Below, piece by piece: positions 8,117 through 16,226 of a DNA stretch of 64,000 nt. The stretch is from the NCBI RefSeq assembly GCF_013334205.1, contig NZ_CP054424.1, forward strand, positions 1,322,001 through 1,386,000, read 5' to 3'. The notes under the pieces are model-generated. The model ran no database searches and was not told the DNA's origin. It saw nothing but the letters and a program-made list of their open reading frames with translations. Source of the DNA: Rhodoferax sp. BAB1. Lineage in GTDB: Bacteria; Pseudomonadota; Gammaproteobacteria; Burkholderiales; Burkholderiaceae_C. The position numbers and the translations under genes are program-made. How positions within the stretch are numbered: the stretch's first letter is position 1; every line of letters begins with the position of its first letter.

Positions 8117-10495
8117 TCAGGCAGGCGATTTTACCGGGCGGGCCTGTTCCGTGCCGGGCTGCGGGCGGGCCAGCACCGCTGAAAACACCAGGGCCAGCAC
8201 CGTGCCCAGGCCCACGGTCGTGCCCAGGATGGCCAGCACCGGGACGCTGGACAGGGCCAGCATGCCGAAGCTGGTCACGATGGTGAGGTTGGCCGTCACC
8301 AGGGAGAGGGTGGTCTGGCGTTGTTCCTGCGCGCTGTGGCCGGTGTTCGCGCTGTCGAAGAACAGGGCGTAGTTCGAACCGATCGCCACCACCAGCAGCA
8401 GGCCGACCAGGTGCAGGATGGTCAGCGAGGTGCCGCCCAGCAGCAGGGTGCCGGTCACGCAGACCACGGCGCAGACCAGCGGCAGGGCCACGCGCAGCGC
8501 GCGCTTGACGGAGCGCAGCGTCAGCAGCAGCAGGGCCAGGATGGCCAGGCAGCCCAGGCCGGAAAACACCAGGGCTTCCTGCAAATAGCTGTCGAACAGG
8601 GCGTTGGTCTCGGCCAGCAGGTCGATCACGGTGATGTTGGCCACGCCGCCGGCTTTCAAGGCCGCATCGACGCGCTCGATGGCGATGTCCTGCTCCACCG
8701 CATCAACGCTACGTGCACGCAGCGGCATCAGCAGCAGGACGTCGCGCCCGCGCGGGATCAGCAGCGAGTCGTACAGCAGGGCCGAGGCGGTGCCGTCCAG
8801 ATCGTTGCGCGTGAGCAGGGGCCGGGTTCGGCTGTTTTCCACATCGGCCAGGAAACCTTGCAGGCGCTCGGGCCGCAGGGGGAGGTCCTTCAGTGCAGCC
8901 TCCAGGCGCTGGCGCAAGGGCGCGGGTTCCGGCAGCGCGGCCTGGCGGGCCTGCTGGCTGGACAGGCTGGGCAGCACCTGGGCCGGTGAGCTGTAGCCGG
9001 CGAGCACGCCGTCCCGGCTCAGGGCCTGCAGCACGCTGCCGGCGCGCTCGGCCTGCTGCAGGGCCTGTTCGGGGTTCGCCGCTGTCAGTACGGCCAGGTA
9101 ACGCAGGTCCGAGGCGCCCAGGTCGCGACGCAGTTCCTCGTGCAGCTGCTGGTCGGCCTGGGTCACCGGATTGAGCGCGGAGATGCTGCGGTTCCAGATG
9201 CGGTCCGTATGCAGGCCCACCACCAGCAGCATGCCCAGCATCAGCGCCAGCAGCAGCCAGCGCAGCCGCGGTGCCTGCCGCAGCAGGCCCAGCAGCAGGT
9301 CGCCGGTGCGCGGCAGGTCCGGCGCTGGCAGGTGTTGTGGCATGAGCCGGGGCAGCACAAAGCGCGTGACCAGCACGGCAGCCACCAGGCCCACGGTGGA
9401 ATACAGCCCGAGTTGCGCCAGGCCCGGGAAACCCGAGCCCAGCAGCGCCAGGAAACCCGCGATCGAGGTCAGCAGGCCCAGCCAGAGCGTGCGCCAGAAC
9501 AGGCGTGCCTGCTGGGGTGTGGCCGGTCGTTGCACAAAAAGATAGATGGCGTAGTCGACCGCCTCGCCGATCATCGTGGTGCCAAAACCCAGCGTGATGC
9601 CGTGCACCTGCCCGAAACCCAGGCTCACCGCCGTGATGCCCGCCAATGTGCCGGTCAGCATGGGCAGCAGGCTCAGGCCCAGCAGCAGGATGGAGCGGTA
9701 GACCAGCAGCAGCAGGCCGACGACCAGCACCAGGCTGGCGAAGGCGAGGCGGTGCACTTCGCTTTCTATCAGGGCGCGGGAGGACACCGAGAACACGCTG
9801 GTGCCCGTCATCAGCAGCCGGGTGTCGGCCTGGCGATCCGGGATGGCGGCAAAGGCGCTGCGCACCGTCTCGAGTGTGCGGGCCTGTGCATCGATGTCCG
9901 AGCCTTCGGCCCGGGTCTGCAGCAGCAGCAGGGCGCGCGCGCCGTCGCGGGTGGACCAGACGCCTTCGGTGCTGGGCGGCTGTTCGCTGCCCTCGAACTG
10001 GGCCAGCAGTTCCCGGGTCTCGCCGGTCGGGTCGCGCGGCAGCAGCTGCTTGAGCAGCATGCCGGCGCTGCCCGAGAGGTCGTCCACCGTGGCGCCGATG
10101 GCGCGCCGCAGGCCGTCTTCCGTGTAGCGTGTCGCGTCCACGGCGGGGCTGAGCAGGTAGCGGTTGTCGAAAACGTAGGCGCGGTCCAGCGCCAGGTCGG
10201 TGGCGCTGCCGTTCTGCACGCCGATGAAATCCGGCTGCTGGCGCAGGGCCGCGGAAAGCGCCTTCGACAGCCGGGCCCGCTCGGTGGCGTCGCCACCTTC
10301 GATGCCGACCACGATCAGGCGCGCAATGATGCCGTCCTTGAACTGGTCCATCAGCATCTGCTGGCGTTCGCTGGGCGCGCGCGGCATGAAGGCCGAGAGA
10401 TCGGCCACGAAGGTCGTGCGGGCGATCACGATCGCGCAGGCCAGCAGGGTGACCAGCCAGAGCAGGGTGGGCAGGTGACGGCGCCAGAAGCTCAT
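8117..10495 (-). CDS. MMPL-family (RND superfamily) lipid exporter
   Basis: A 792-residue inner-membrane transporter. One TM helix lies near the N-terminus (about residues 9-28), followed by a large periplasmic domain. Then come a block of hydrophobic helices around residues 245-395, a second periplasmic domain and a second helix block at about 625-780. This duplicated topology is that of MMPL exporters. GTTMIGEAVDYAIYLF and AIGSNYALFF mark the equivalent central helices. Such proteins move lipids or lipid-linked pigments out of the inner membrane. It is translationally coupled (ATGA overlap at 10492-10495) to a LolA-like carrier, implying handover of the polyene lipid across the periplasm. 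Confidence 0.9.
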   Translation of the reverse strand: MSFWRRHLPTLLWLVTLLACAIVIARTTFVADLSAFMPRAPSERQQMLMDQFKDGIIARLIVVGIEGGDATERARLSKALSAALRQQPDFIGVQNGSATDLALDRAYVFDNRYLLSPAVDATRYTEDGLRRAIGATVDDLSGSAGMLLKQLLPRDPTGETRELLAQFEGSEQPPSTEGVWSTRDGARALLLLQTRAEGSDIDAQARTLETVRSAFAAIPDRQADTRLLMTGTSVFSVSSRALIESEVHRLAFASLVLVVGLLLLVYRSILLLGLSLLPMLTGTLAGITAVSLGFGQVHGITLGFGTTMIGEAVDYAIYLFVQRPATPQQARLFWRTLWLGLLTSIAGFLALLGSGFPGLAQLGLYSTVGLVAAVLVTRFVLPRLMPQHLPAPDLPRTGDLLLGLLRQAPRLRWLLLALMLGMLLVVGLHTDRIWNRSISALNPVTQADQQLHEELRRDLGASDLRYLAVLTAANPEQALQQAERAGSVLQALSRDGVLAGYSSPAQVLPSLSSQQARQAALPEPAPLRQRLEAALKDLPLRPERLQGFLADVENSRTRPLLTRNDLDGTASALLYDSLLIPRGRDVLLLMPLRARSVDAVEQDIAIERVDAALKAGGVANITVIDLLAETNALFDSYLQEALVFSGLGCLAILALLLLTLRSVKRALRVALPLVCAVVCVTGTLLLGGTSLTILHLVGLLLVVAIGSNYALFFDSANTGHSAQEQRQTTLSLVTANLTIVTSFGMLALSSVPVLAILGTTVGLGTVLALVFSAVLARPQPGTEQARPVKSPA

Positions 10496-11115
10496 GGCCG
10501 GGTCACCGGGGTGATCTGCATTTCGGAGCGGTCGCCATCAGCGTGGTCATAGGCCACCTGCGTCACCTCGCCCTGGCTGCCCCCGATGCGGATGCGGCTG
10601 ATGATGCGGCCCATGCCGGCATCGCGCGGCACCAGCATGAGCTGCCAGCGGGCCGGGGTGCCGATCAGGTGCACCTTGTAGACTTTCTCGAGGGCCTGGC
10701 GGTCGCCCACCAGGGTGCCGCGTATGCCTTCGACGAAGGCCGCCACCTCGGGGTAGGACTGCAGGCTCACGGTCTTCTGACGGCCGTCCTGCTCCAGGGT
10801 GAGGCGGTTGCCGTCCAGCAGCATGGCCTGCTTTTTCGGCTTGAGCGTGCGCATCTCCATGCGGTCCGGCGCGGTGAAGGACAGTTCACCCGAGGACTCC
10901 ACCGGCCTGTCCAGCATGGCGATGTACTTGCGCTCGACAAAACGGGCCTGGCCGTTTTTCGTCTGGGCCAGCAGCTGCATCAGCTCGCCCAACTGCCATT
11001 CCGCAGCCTGGCTGACGGAGGTGCCGGCCAGCAGCACAGTGCCCAGCAGCACCAGCAGGCCACGACGCAGGCGGATTTCAGCGGGGCGCACGGCTGGGCT
11101 CTTTCCAGAAGTCAT
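10492..11115 (-). CDS. LolA-like periplasmic outer-membrane lipid/lipoprotein carrier
   Basis: A 207-residue secreted protein. After a basic start there is a clear signal peptide (LLVLLGTVLLAGTSVSQAA, about residues 19-37), then a LolA-type domain. This contains GELSFTAPDRMEMRTL and repeated beta-strand patterns such as MLLDGNRLTLEQDGRQKTVSL. LolA proteins carry hydrophobic cargo from the inner to the outer membrane. A LolA-like gene next to an MMPL exporter is a hallmark of aryl polyene and xanthomonadin-type clusters. The ORF start overlaps the end of the upstream acyltransferase by 38 bases. An in-frame GTG closer to the signal peptide is possible. Confidence 0.88.
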   Translation of the reverse strand: MTSGKSPAVRPAEIRLRRGLLVLLGTVLLAGTSVSQAAEWQLGELMQLLAQTKNGQARFVERKYIAMLDRPVESSGELSFTAPDRMEMRTLKPKKQAMLLDGNRLTLEQDGRQKTVSLQSYPEVAAFVEGIRGTLVGDRQALEKVYKVHLIGTPARWQLMLVPRDAGMGRIISRIRIGGSQGEVTQVAYDHADGDRSEMQITPVTRP

Positions 11116-12022
11116 AAAAATTGAACCAGTTATACGGTGCCTGGCGGCAATGCAACTCGATCAGCTGGGCATAACGCCCGATGGCGGTGCGCAGCGTTGC
11201 CTCCCGGTCGGCCGGGGATGTCTGGCTGAAATCGGCGAGGCGCTCGAAGTGGATGTCGTAACGGTTGCCACCGCGGTACAGGCCCGTCATGAAATACACC
11301 GGACGGCGCACGATGGCAGCCAGCCGGAACGGTCCCAGCGGAAAAGGGGCCGGTTCGCCGAACAGGGGCACCTGCAGATGCGTGTCCGGCCCTACGGCGC
11401 GGTCGGCCAGCAGGGCCACCCAGGCGCCGGCCTGGACCCGCTCGTTGAGCGTGAAGATGGCGTCGAGCCGGCCCAGGGGAATGATGTCCAGCACGACCTG
11501 GGCGTTGACCCGGGCCAGCATGCTGTTGAGCAGGCGGGCGTTCTGCGGGTACATCGCGGCGCAGACCTTGTGCCTGGCGTTCTTGCGGGCCAGCGCGCGC
11601 AACACCTCGAAGCTGCCCAGGTGCGCACCGAAGATCAGCAGGCCGCCCGAGGCGTCCTCGGGCGCCGGCAACAGTTCTTCACCAAAAACGCGGATGTCGA
11701 ACAGTTCATGCCGGTCGTTGAGCAGGTAGACGCGGTCATGGATGGTGCTGGCAAAGGCCAGGATGTGGCGGTACATGTCGCGCCAGCCGGCGGGACGGCC
11801 CAGCACACGCAACAGGTAGCCACGCGAGGCCGCGCGCGCGGCAGGCACGGCCAGCAGGAAATAGAGCGCGATGCCGTAGACGATGGGCCGGGTCAGGCGG
11901 CGCCCCAGCGTCAGCGACAGCCAGGTCATGAAGCGCAGCATGGCGAGGCTGCCGCGCTCCTTGCGCTGCAGCCAGGCCGGCGTATCGGTCTCGGCGGTGC
12001 TGCGGGGGGACGGGGATGTCAT
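11078..12022 (-). CDS. LpxL/HtrB-like lipid acyltransferase
   Basis: A 314-residue membrane-associated acyltransferase of the lipid A biosynthesis acyltransferase family. GAHLGSFEVL at about residues 133-142 provides the catalytic HxxxxE, and there is a conserved downstream block (LLADRAVGPDTHLQVPLFGEP). An N-terminal hydrophobic stretch around residues 48-65 anchors it. Family members transfer acyl chains from ACP to a glycolipid. In aryl polyene clusters a protein of this type probably joins the polyenoyl-ACP or a fatty acid to the lipid carrier. It overlaps the hotdog gene before it by four bases and the LolA-like gene after it by 38 bases. Confidence 0.87.
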   Translation of the reverse strand: MTSPSPRSTAETDTPAWLQRKERGSLAMLRFMTWLSLTLGRRLTRPIVYGIALYFLLAVPAARAASRGYLLRVLGRPAGWRDMYRHILAFASTIHDRVYLLNDRHELFDIRVFGEELLPAPEDASGGLLIFGAHLGSFEVLRALARKNARHKVCAAMYPQNARLLNSMLARVNAQVVLDIIPLGRLDAIFTLNERVQAGAWVALLADRAVGPDTHLQVPLFGEPAPFPLGPFRLAAIVRRPVYFMTGLYRGGNRYDIHFERLADFSQTSPADREATLRTAIGRYAQLIELHCRQAPYNWFNFYDFWKEPSRAPR

Positions 12023-12318
12023 ACCGGGCTGGCCGTGCTCAGCGTGAAGCGGCCGCTGGCGATGCGCCGTTCACCGCAGCGGATCTCGAAGCGCACCGCA
12101 GAGGCGCCGGGCTCGTAGTCCAGCGCCAGGGCATCGCCGGGCAGGGCGGGGCTGAGGAACTTGGCCATGGCGATGCCGGTGACGACGATGCCGCAAGCCT
12201 GCTCGACGGCGCGCTGCGCCCGGTCGAGCAGGACCACCCCCGGCAGGATGGGGTGGCCGGGGAAGTGGCCGGCGTAGGCGGGGTGATCGGTGGCCACCGG
12301 CAGGGGCAGGGTGGCCAT
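12019..12318 (-). CDS. Small hotdog-fold dehydratase (ApeI/FabZ-like)
   Basis: A 99-residue protein with the central hotdog motif YAGHFPGHPILPGVVLLDRA at about residues 14-33. It matches the FabA/FabZ GHFPxxPxxPGV element but lacks the N-terminal PHR/PHQ His region, so it is about half the length of FabZ. Short proteins like this occur in aryl polyene clusters and are thought to need a partner dehydratase for activity. The stop overlaps the next start by four bases (ATGA at 12019-12022), and the preceding methyltransferase stop is immediately adjacent. It is one of three hotdog proteins in the locus. Confidence 0.85.
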   Translation of the reverse strand: MATLPLPVATDHPAYAGHFPGHPILPGVVLLDRAQRAVEQACGIVVTGIAMAKFLSPALPGDALALDYEPGASAVRFEIRCGERRIASGRFTLSTASPV

Positions 12319-13074
12319 TCAGTGTCTTTCCGCACCGCCCGCGGGCGGCGCCAGCCGGGCCACCAGCAGGATGTTGGCGAAGGGTGTGCCCTGGTGCATG
12401 GGGATGGTCTCCACGCTGAAACCGAGTTGGCCTAGCAGGGCTTGCCAGTCGCCCAGCGGGCGACAGTACAGGCGTGTGAGCCGGTGGCCGCGCACGAAGG
12501 TGACCACGGCGTCGACCCAGTTGCTGATCCGGAAGGGCAGGCCGGCCGAGGCATCGCCCACCCGCAGCAGCAGGGTGCCGCCGGGCGCCAGGGCGGCTTG
12601 CACACGGCGCAGCACGTCCTCCTGGGCCTGGTAGTCGACGTAGTGCAGCACGTCGAGGATCACCGCCACATCGGCCTGGCCGAAATCCGCCGTGCACATA
12701 TTGCCCAGCGTGAAGCGGGCGCGTTCGCCCAGGTGCGCCAGCGCCGTCCGGGCACGCTCCACGTCGCGCGGCATCAGTTCGATGCCGTGCACCTGCACGC
12801 CGTGGGGCGCCGCGGCCCAGCCGGTGGGCCAGGCGCCTTCGGCCGGCGACTGGCCCGTGAGGCTGCCCAGCAGCGACGCCAGAAGGCCCTGGCCGCAGCC
12901 GATGTCGAGCAGGCGTGCGTTCGCCGGAATCAGGCCGCGCTGCAACAGTCCGGCAAAGGCCGGGTCGCCGCTGAGTTTGCCGCGGGCGAAACGCCAGGCG
13001 AACTGCCCCAGGGGGCGGTAGGGCGCCGTGGCTTGGTCGAGCAGCTCAGGTGGCAGGAGAACGGAAGGCATCAA
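12319..13074 (-). CDS. Class I SAM-dependent methyltransferase
   Basis: A 251-residue Rossmann-fold methyltransferase. Motif I is ARLLDIGCGQGLLASLLG (about residues 53-70), and the acidic residue following the second strand lies in VHGIELMPRDVE. The third motif is ADVAVILDVLHYVDYQ. A methyltransferase with this placement is typical of aryl polyene loci, where it may methylate the aromatic head group (O- or C-methylation), but the acceptor cannot be read from sequence. The gene follows the ligase-deacetylase gene after about 44 bases and abuts the small hotdog gene. Either of two adjacent Met codons (13074 or 13071) could be the start. Confidence 0.88.
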   Translation of the reverse strand: MMPSVLLPPELLDQATAPYRPLGQFAWRFARGKLSGDPAFAGLLQRGLIPANARLLDIGCGQGLLASLLGSLTGQSPAEGAWPTGWAAAPHGVQVHGIELMPRDVERARTALAHLGERARFTLGNMCTADFGQADVAVILDVLHYVDYQAQEDVLRRVQAALAPGGTLLLRVGDASAGLPFRISNWVDAVVTFVRGHRLTRLYCRPLGDWQALLGQLGFSVETIPMHQGTPFANILLVARLAPPAGGAERH

Positions 13075-13118
13075 ACGGCAGGGTTCAGGCAGCAGGGTGG
13101 CGCATTTTAAGGGGCGGC

Positions 13119-15299
13119 TCAGCGCGAGGCCGCGTCCAGCCGCACCGGTTGCAGCCCGCGCGCGCGGATGGCGGCCAGCAGGGGCGGCAGCACCTCCAGC
13201 AGCACGGGGCGTCCGGCGGGGCTGAGGGCGGCGTGGTGGTCGTGCAGCAGCAGGATGTCGCCGGCACCGAGCTGGCGGGTGAGGCGGCGCAGCACCAGGC
13301 CCGTATCACCGGTGCGGGTGTCGAAGCCGCGCCGTGTCCAGCTGGCCAGTTGCAGGCCCAGTTCGTGCAGCACCGGGTCGAGGAAGATGTTGCGCAGGCC
13401 GGCCGGGGCGCGGAAAAAACGCGGGCGTACGCCGGTGATGTCTTCCAGCGTGGTTTGCGCGCTGCTGATTTCACGGCGCAGCTGGGCCGGCCCCATGAGG
13501 GAAAAGTGGTGCCGGTGATGCTGGCTGTGGTTGCCCAGGGCATGGCCGCGCCGCACGATCTCGCGCGCCAGGGCCGGGTGCCGCTGCACGTGGTCGCCGA
13601 TGCAGAAGAAGGTGGCCTGGACCTGCAGTTCGTCCAGCAGGTCCAGCACGGCCGGTGTGACCTGGGGGTCGGGGCCGTCGTCGATGGTGATCGCGACTTC
13701 CGGGCGCTGGCGCGACAGGTGGGTCAGGTTGGCGCCCAGCCAGCTGCTGCGCGGCCACAGGCCGGTGGCGGCAATCAAGGCATGGTTGACGGCCAGGGCG
13801 CCCAGGCTCCAGGGCCAGGCCGGCGTGAGCAGGCCCACCCCGGCCAGGGCATGCAGGCCCAGCGTGGCCTGGACGAAGGGAGGGCGTTGCCAGCGGGCGG
13901 GGGGGGCGGATTCGGTGGCGTGGGCCCGGGCGGCGCTGCGGGCCTGGGCCACCTGCGTGGCCAGGCCGGCCAGCACCTGCTGCGGCAGCTTGCCGGTGGC
14001 GTTGCGTGGCATGGCCGGCAGGAAATGGATGGGGCGCGGCAGGAAGGCCGGGTCGATGCGCTCGCGCATGGCGTGCTGCAGTGCGGCTTCGTCCAGTGTG
14101 GGCGCCACGACGAAGGCCACCGGGCGCTGGATGCGGCCCTGCGCGTCCTGGGTCGCGTCCTGCGGCCAGTAGAGGGCGGCATCCACCACCCCCGGGATGC
14201 TGTTGAGTTGATGGTTCAGGTAGGCCAGCGAGGTGCGCTTGCCGGCGATGTTGACCATGTCGGCGTGGCGGCCCAGCAGGGCGAAGCGGGTGGGGGATTG
14301 CAGTTCCAGCACGTCGCCCAGCGGCACCACGCCTTCCACATGGCCGCCATGCGCGCTGAAACGCGGCTCGCCATCCACCACCGGCTCGGCCTGTACTTCG
14401 ATGCCGTCGAGGGTCTGCCAGATATCACCGGCGGCGCAACGGCGCGCGGCGATCTGGCCGGTTTCGGTGCTGCCGTAGATCTCCAGCAGTGGTGCACCCA
14501 GTGTTTCTTCCGCCTGGCGTGCCAATTGCGGCGCCAGCGGCGCGGTGGCGCACAGCAGCAGGCCCAGCGGCGGCACTTCGAGCTTCGCTTCGACCAGGGT
14601 GCGCAGATGGAAGGGTGTGCTGACCAGCACCCGCGGGCCAGGCGTGTCCTGCAGCGCGGCGGCGATGTCGGCCGGGTAGAAAGGATGGCTGGCGTCGATC
14701 AGACTCGCGTTGAGCAGGGGCAGCAGCACCGTGGATTCGAAGCCGTACATGTGCTGGGGCGGCACGGTGCCGGTGACCGTGAAGGGCTGGTCCGTGCCCA
14801 GCCATTCGCGCACCCGGCGCCCGGCGCCCTGTGCGTTCTGCACCAGCGGGCCCCAGTGTTTGGCGTGCGCCACGGGCTCGCCGGTGGAGCCCGAGGTGAA
14901 AACGTAGGCAGCGATCTGCTCCCCGGCTATGTCGGGCACCTCGAAGGGCGCATCGGCGGCGGGGATGGGGCCGCGCTCGTAGACGATCTGCGGCAGGCCG
15001 CCGCTGTCGCCCGGGTTGTCCACCACGGCGTGGAGGCCGGGGTAACGCTGGCCCAGGCGCTGCAGCATCTCGGGGGTGCGGGTGGAGGGCAGCAGCAGCG
15101 GCACGCCGCGCAGCAGGGCGGCGCCCAGGATCACGGCGAAGTGGTGGCGTCGGCTGCACAGGTTGATCACCGGTGCGCCGGGGGGCAGCAGAGCCGCCAT
15201 GTGGCGCACGGCCGCCAGGTAGTCCAGCGCCGTGATGCCACGGCCCTTGGACCAGGCCATCAGGGCCTGGGGCGAGGGGTGCGAGATCAGGGCGGGCAT
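13119..15299 (-). CDS. Fusion: AMP-forming acyl ligase - membrane segment - polysaccharide deacetylase (NodB)
   Basis: A 726-residue two-enzyme fusion. Residues 1-450 form an adenylating ligase: TSGSTG at 135-140, YGSTETG at 275-281, GRHADMVNIAGKR near 343-355, and the catalytic Lys437 in NATGKLPQ. Residues 475-522 are hydrophobic and probably hold one or two membrane helices. Residues 533-726 form a NodB-type deacetylase with TIDDGPD (538-544), the metal ligands NHSQHH (590-595), RFFRAPAG (627-634) and LLLHDHH (683-689). All key residues of both enzymes are present. The ligase should load the aryl starter onto ACP; the deacetylase should remove acetyl from an amino sugar. I chose Met 15299, nine bases after the upstream stop, over 15407. 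Confidence 0.9.
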   Translation of the reverse strand: MPALISHPSPQALMAWSKGRGITALDYLAAVRHMAALLPPGAPVINLCSRRHHFAVILGAALLRGVPLLLPSTRTPEMLQRLGQRYPGLHAVVDNPGDSGGLPQIVYERGPIPAADAPFEVPDIAGEQIAAYVFTSGSTGEPVAHAKHWGPLVQNAQGAGRRVREWLGTDQPFTVTGTVPPQHMYGFESTVLLPLLNASLIDASHPFYPADIAAALQDTPGPRVLVSTPFHLRTLVEAKLEVPPLGLLLCATAPLAPQLARQAEETLGAPLLEIYGSTETGQIAARRCAAGDIWQTLDGIEVQAEPVVDGEPRFSAHGGHVEGVVPLGDVLELQSPTRFALLGRHADMVNIAGKRTSLAYLNHQLNSIPGVVDAALYWPQDATQDAQGRIQRPVAFVVAPTLDEAALQHAMRERIDPAFLPRPIHFLPAMPRNATGKLPQQVLAGLATQVAQARSAARAHATESAPPARWQRPPFVQATLGLHALAGVGLLTPAWPWSLGALAVNHALIAATGLWPRSSWLGANLTHLSRQRPEVAITIDDGPDPQVTPAVLDLLDELQVQATFFCIGDHVQRHPALAREIVRRGHALGNHSQHHRHHFSLMGPAQLRREISSAQTTLEDITGVRPRFFRAPAGLRNIFLDPVLHELGLQLASWTRRGFDTRTGDTGLVLRRLTRQLGAGDILLLHDHHAALSPAGRPVLLEVLPPLLAAIRARGLQPVRLDAASR

Positions 15300-15307
15300 G
15301 GGAGGGG

Positions 15308-15835
15308 TCAGGGTTTGGATGCGGGGCGGGCGTCGGCTGCGCTGCGCTCCTCGCGGTAGAGGGTAAAGCTGCGCGAGAGCGGCACGTGCGGGATGCCGCG
15401 CAGGCACCAGCGGCGTGCCGCGTACTCTGCCACGAACATCAGACCCAGCAGGGGCAGCGAGAGCACGTTGACGAAGAAGGAGAAGGTCTCGACCGGGGTC
15501 CAGGCAAAGAGCAGGATGGGGACCAGGACCATGGCTACGAAGAACAGGGTCCAGGCCCAGGTGGCCTGGCGCGCGTAGCGTGCGATACGTGGGCTGTAGT
15601 CGGCGCCGTGGATGCGGCGCGCAAAACGTGCGATCAGGGGCTCATGTCCCGTGCGCAGGGTGAGGCCGAAGAACAGGGCCAGCAGCAGCTGCATGCCCAC
15701 GTTCTGCAACAGGCTGAACCAGGCCAGGGCCTCATGCGACCAGGTCGAGGCGGTGAGTAGCCAGTGCATGCCCAGCGGGTATCCCAGCACCACCAGTGCT
15801 GCCAGTGCCAGCTTGAGCCACAGCCCGATCTTCAT
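15308..15835 (-). CDS. Integral membrane protein typical of aryl polyene loci (COG4648-like)
   Basis: A 175-residue protein with about four membrane helices. The N-terminal helix starts WLKLALAALVVLGYPLGMHW, a second follows at LLLALFFGLTL, and two more follow in the WAWTLFFVAMVLVPILLF and FFVNVLSLPLLGLMF region, ending in a charged tail. Proteins with this layout are regularly encoded between the ACP and the ligase in aryl polyene clusters and have no proven activity. The longer frame starting at 16018 reads back through the ACP gene and is rejected. The stop lies nine bases before the ligase-deacetylase start. Confidence 0.75.
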   Translation of the reverse strand: MKIGLWLKLALAALVVLGYPLGMHWLLTASTWSHEALAWFSLLQNVGMQLLLALFFGLTLRTGHEPLIARFARRIHGADYSPRIARYARQATWAWTLFFVAMVLVPILLFAWTPVETFSFFVNVLSLPLLGLMFVAEYAARRWCLRGIPHVPLSRSFTLYREERSAADARPASKP

Positions 15836-15857
15836 GGCGAGGGCGTGCCGCCGGTCT

Positions 15858-16130
15858 TCAGACGCGGTGGGTGGCGATGTGCGCGGCCAGGCTGCGCAGG
15901 GAGCTGAAGATGTTGGCGTTGTCGGGGTCGTCCGAACGCATCTGGAAGCCGTATTGCTTGGAGACGGCCAGGGCGATCTCCAGCACGTCGATCGAGTCCA
16001 GGCCCAGGCCGTCGCCATAAAGAGGGTCCAGGGGCGCGATCTGTTCGGGGCTGACGTCCAGGTTCAGGGCGGTGACGATGAAGCCGGCGATCTCGCGTTC
16101 GAATTCGGTCTGGGTGTCGGTGGTGCTCAT
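15858..16130 (-). CDS. Acyl carrier protein, first gene of the reverse aryl polyene operon
   Basis: A 90-residue ACP with the phosphopantetheine site Ser46 in GLGLDSIDVLEIAL. A typical acidic second helix and PLYGDGLGLDS loop are present. An in-frame Met at 16169 would add 13 proline-rich residues not seen in ACPs, so the start at 16130 is preferred, although no strong ribosome site is visible before it. It begins the long reverse operon and is divergent from dusA, with about 96 bases between them that must contain the operon promoter. Two ACPs in one aryl polyene locus is usual; one may serve starter loading and the other elongation. Confidence 0.9.
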   Translation of the reverse strand: MSTTDTQTEFEREIAGFIVTALNLDVSPEQIAPLDPLYGDGLGLDSIDVLEIALAVSKQYGFQMRSDDPDNANIFSSLRSLAAHIATHRV

Positions 16131-16226
16131 GAGAGGGCGTGTGACAGGCGGGGGAGTGGGCAGCGCCACGAGAGGTGCTTGCGGGACAGCCCGTCATTCT
16201 ACCGGTCTGCCTGAGATAATCAGCGC

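Noticed and set aside
13050..15359. A 769-codon forward frame opposite the ligase-deacetylase gene
   Set aside because: The reverse frame carries complete ligase and deacetylase motifs. The forward product is Gln/Gly/Arg low-complexity.
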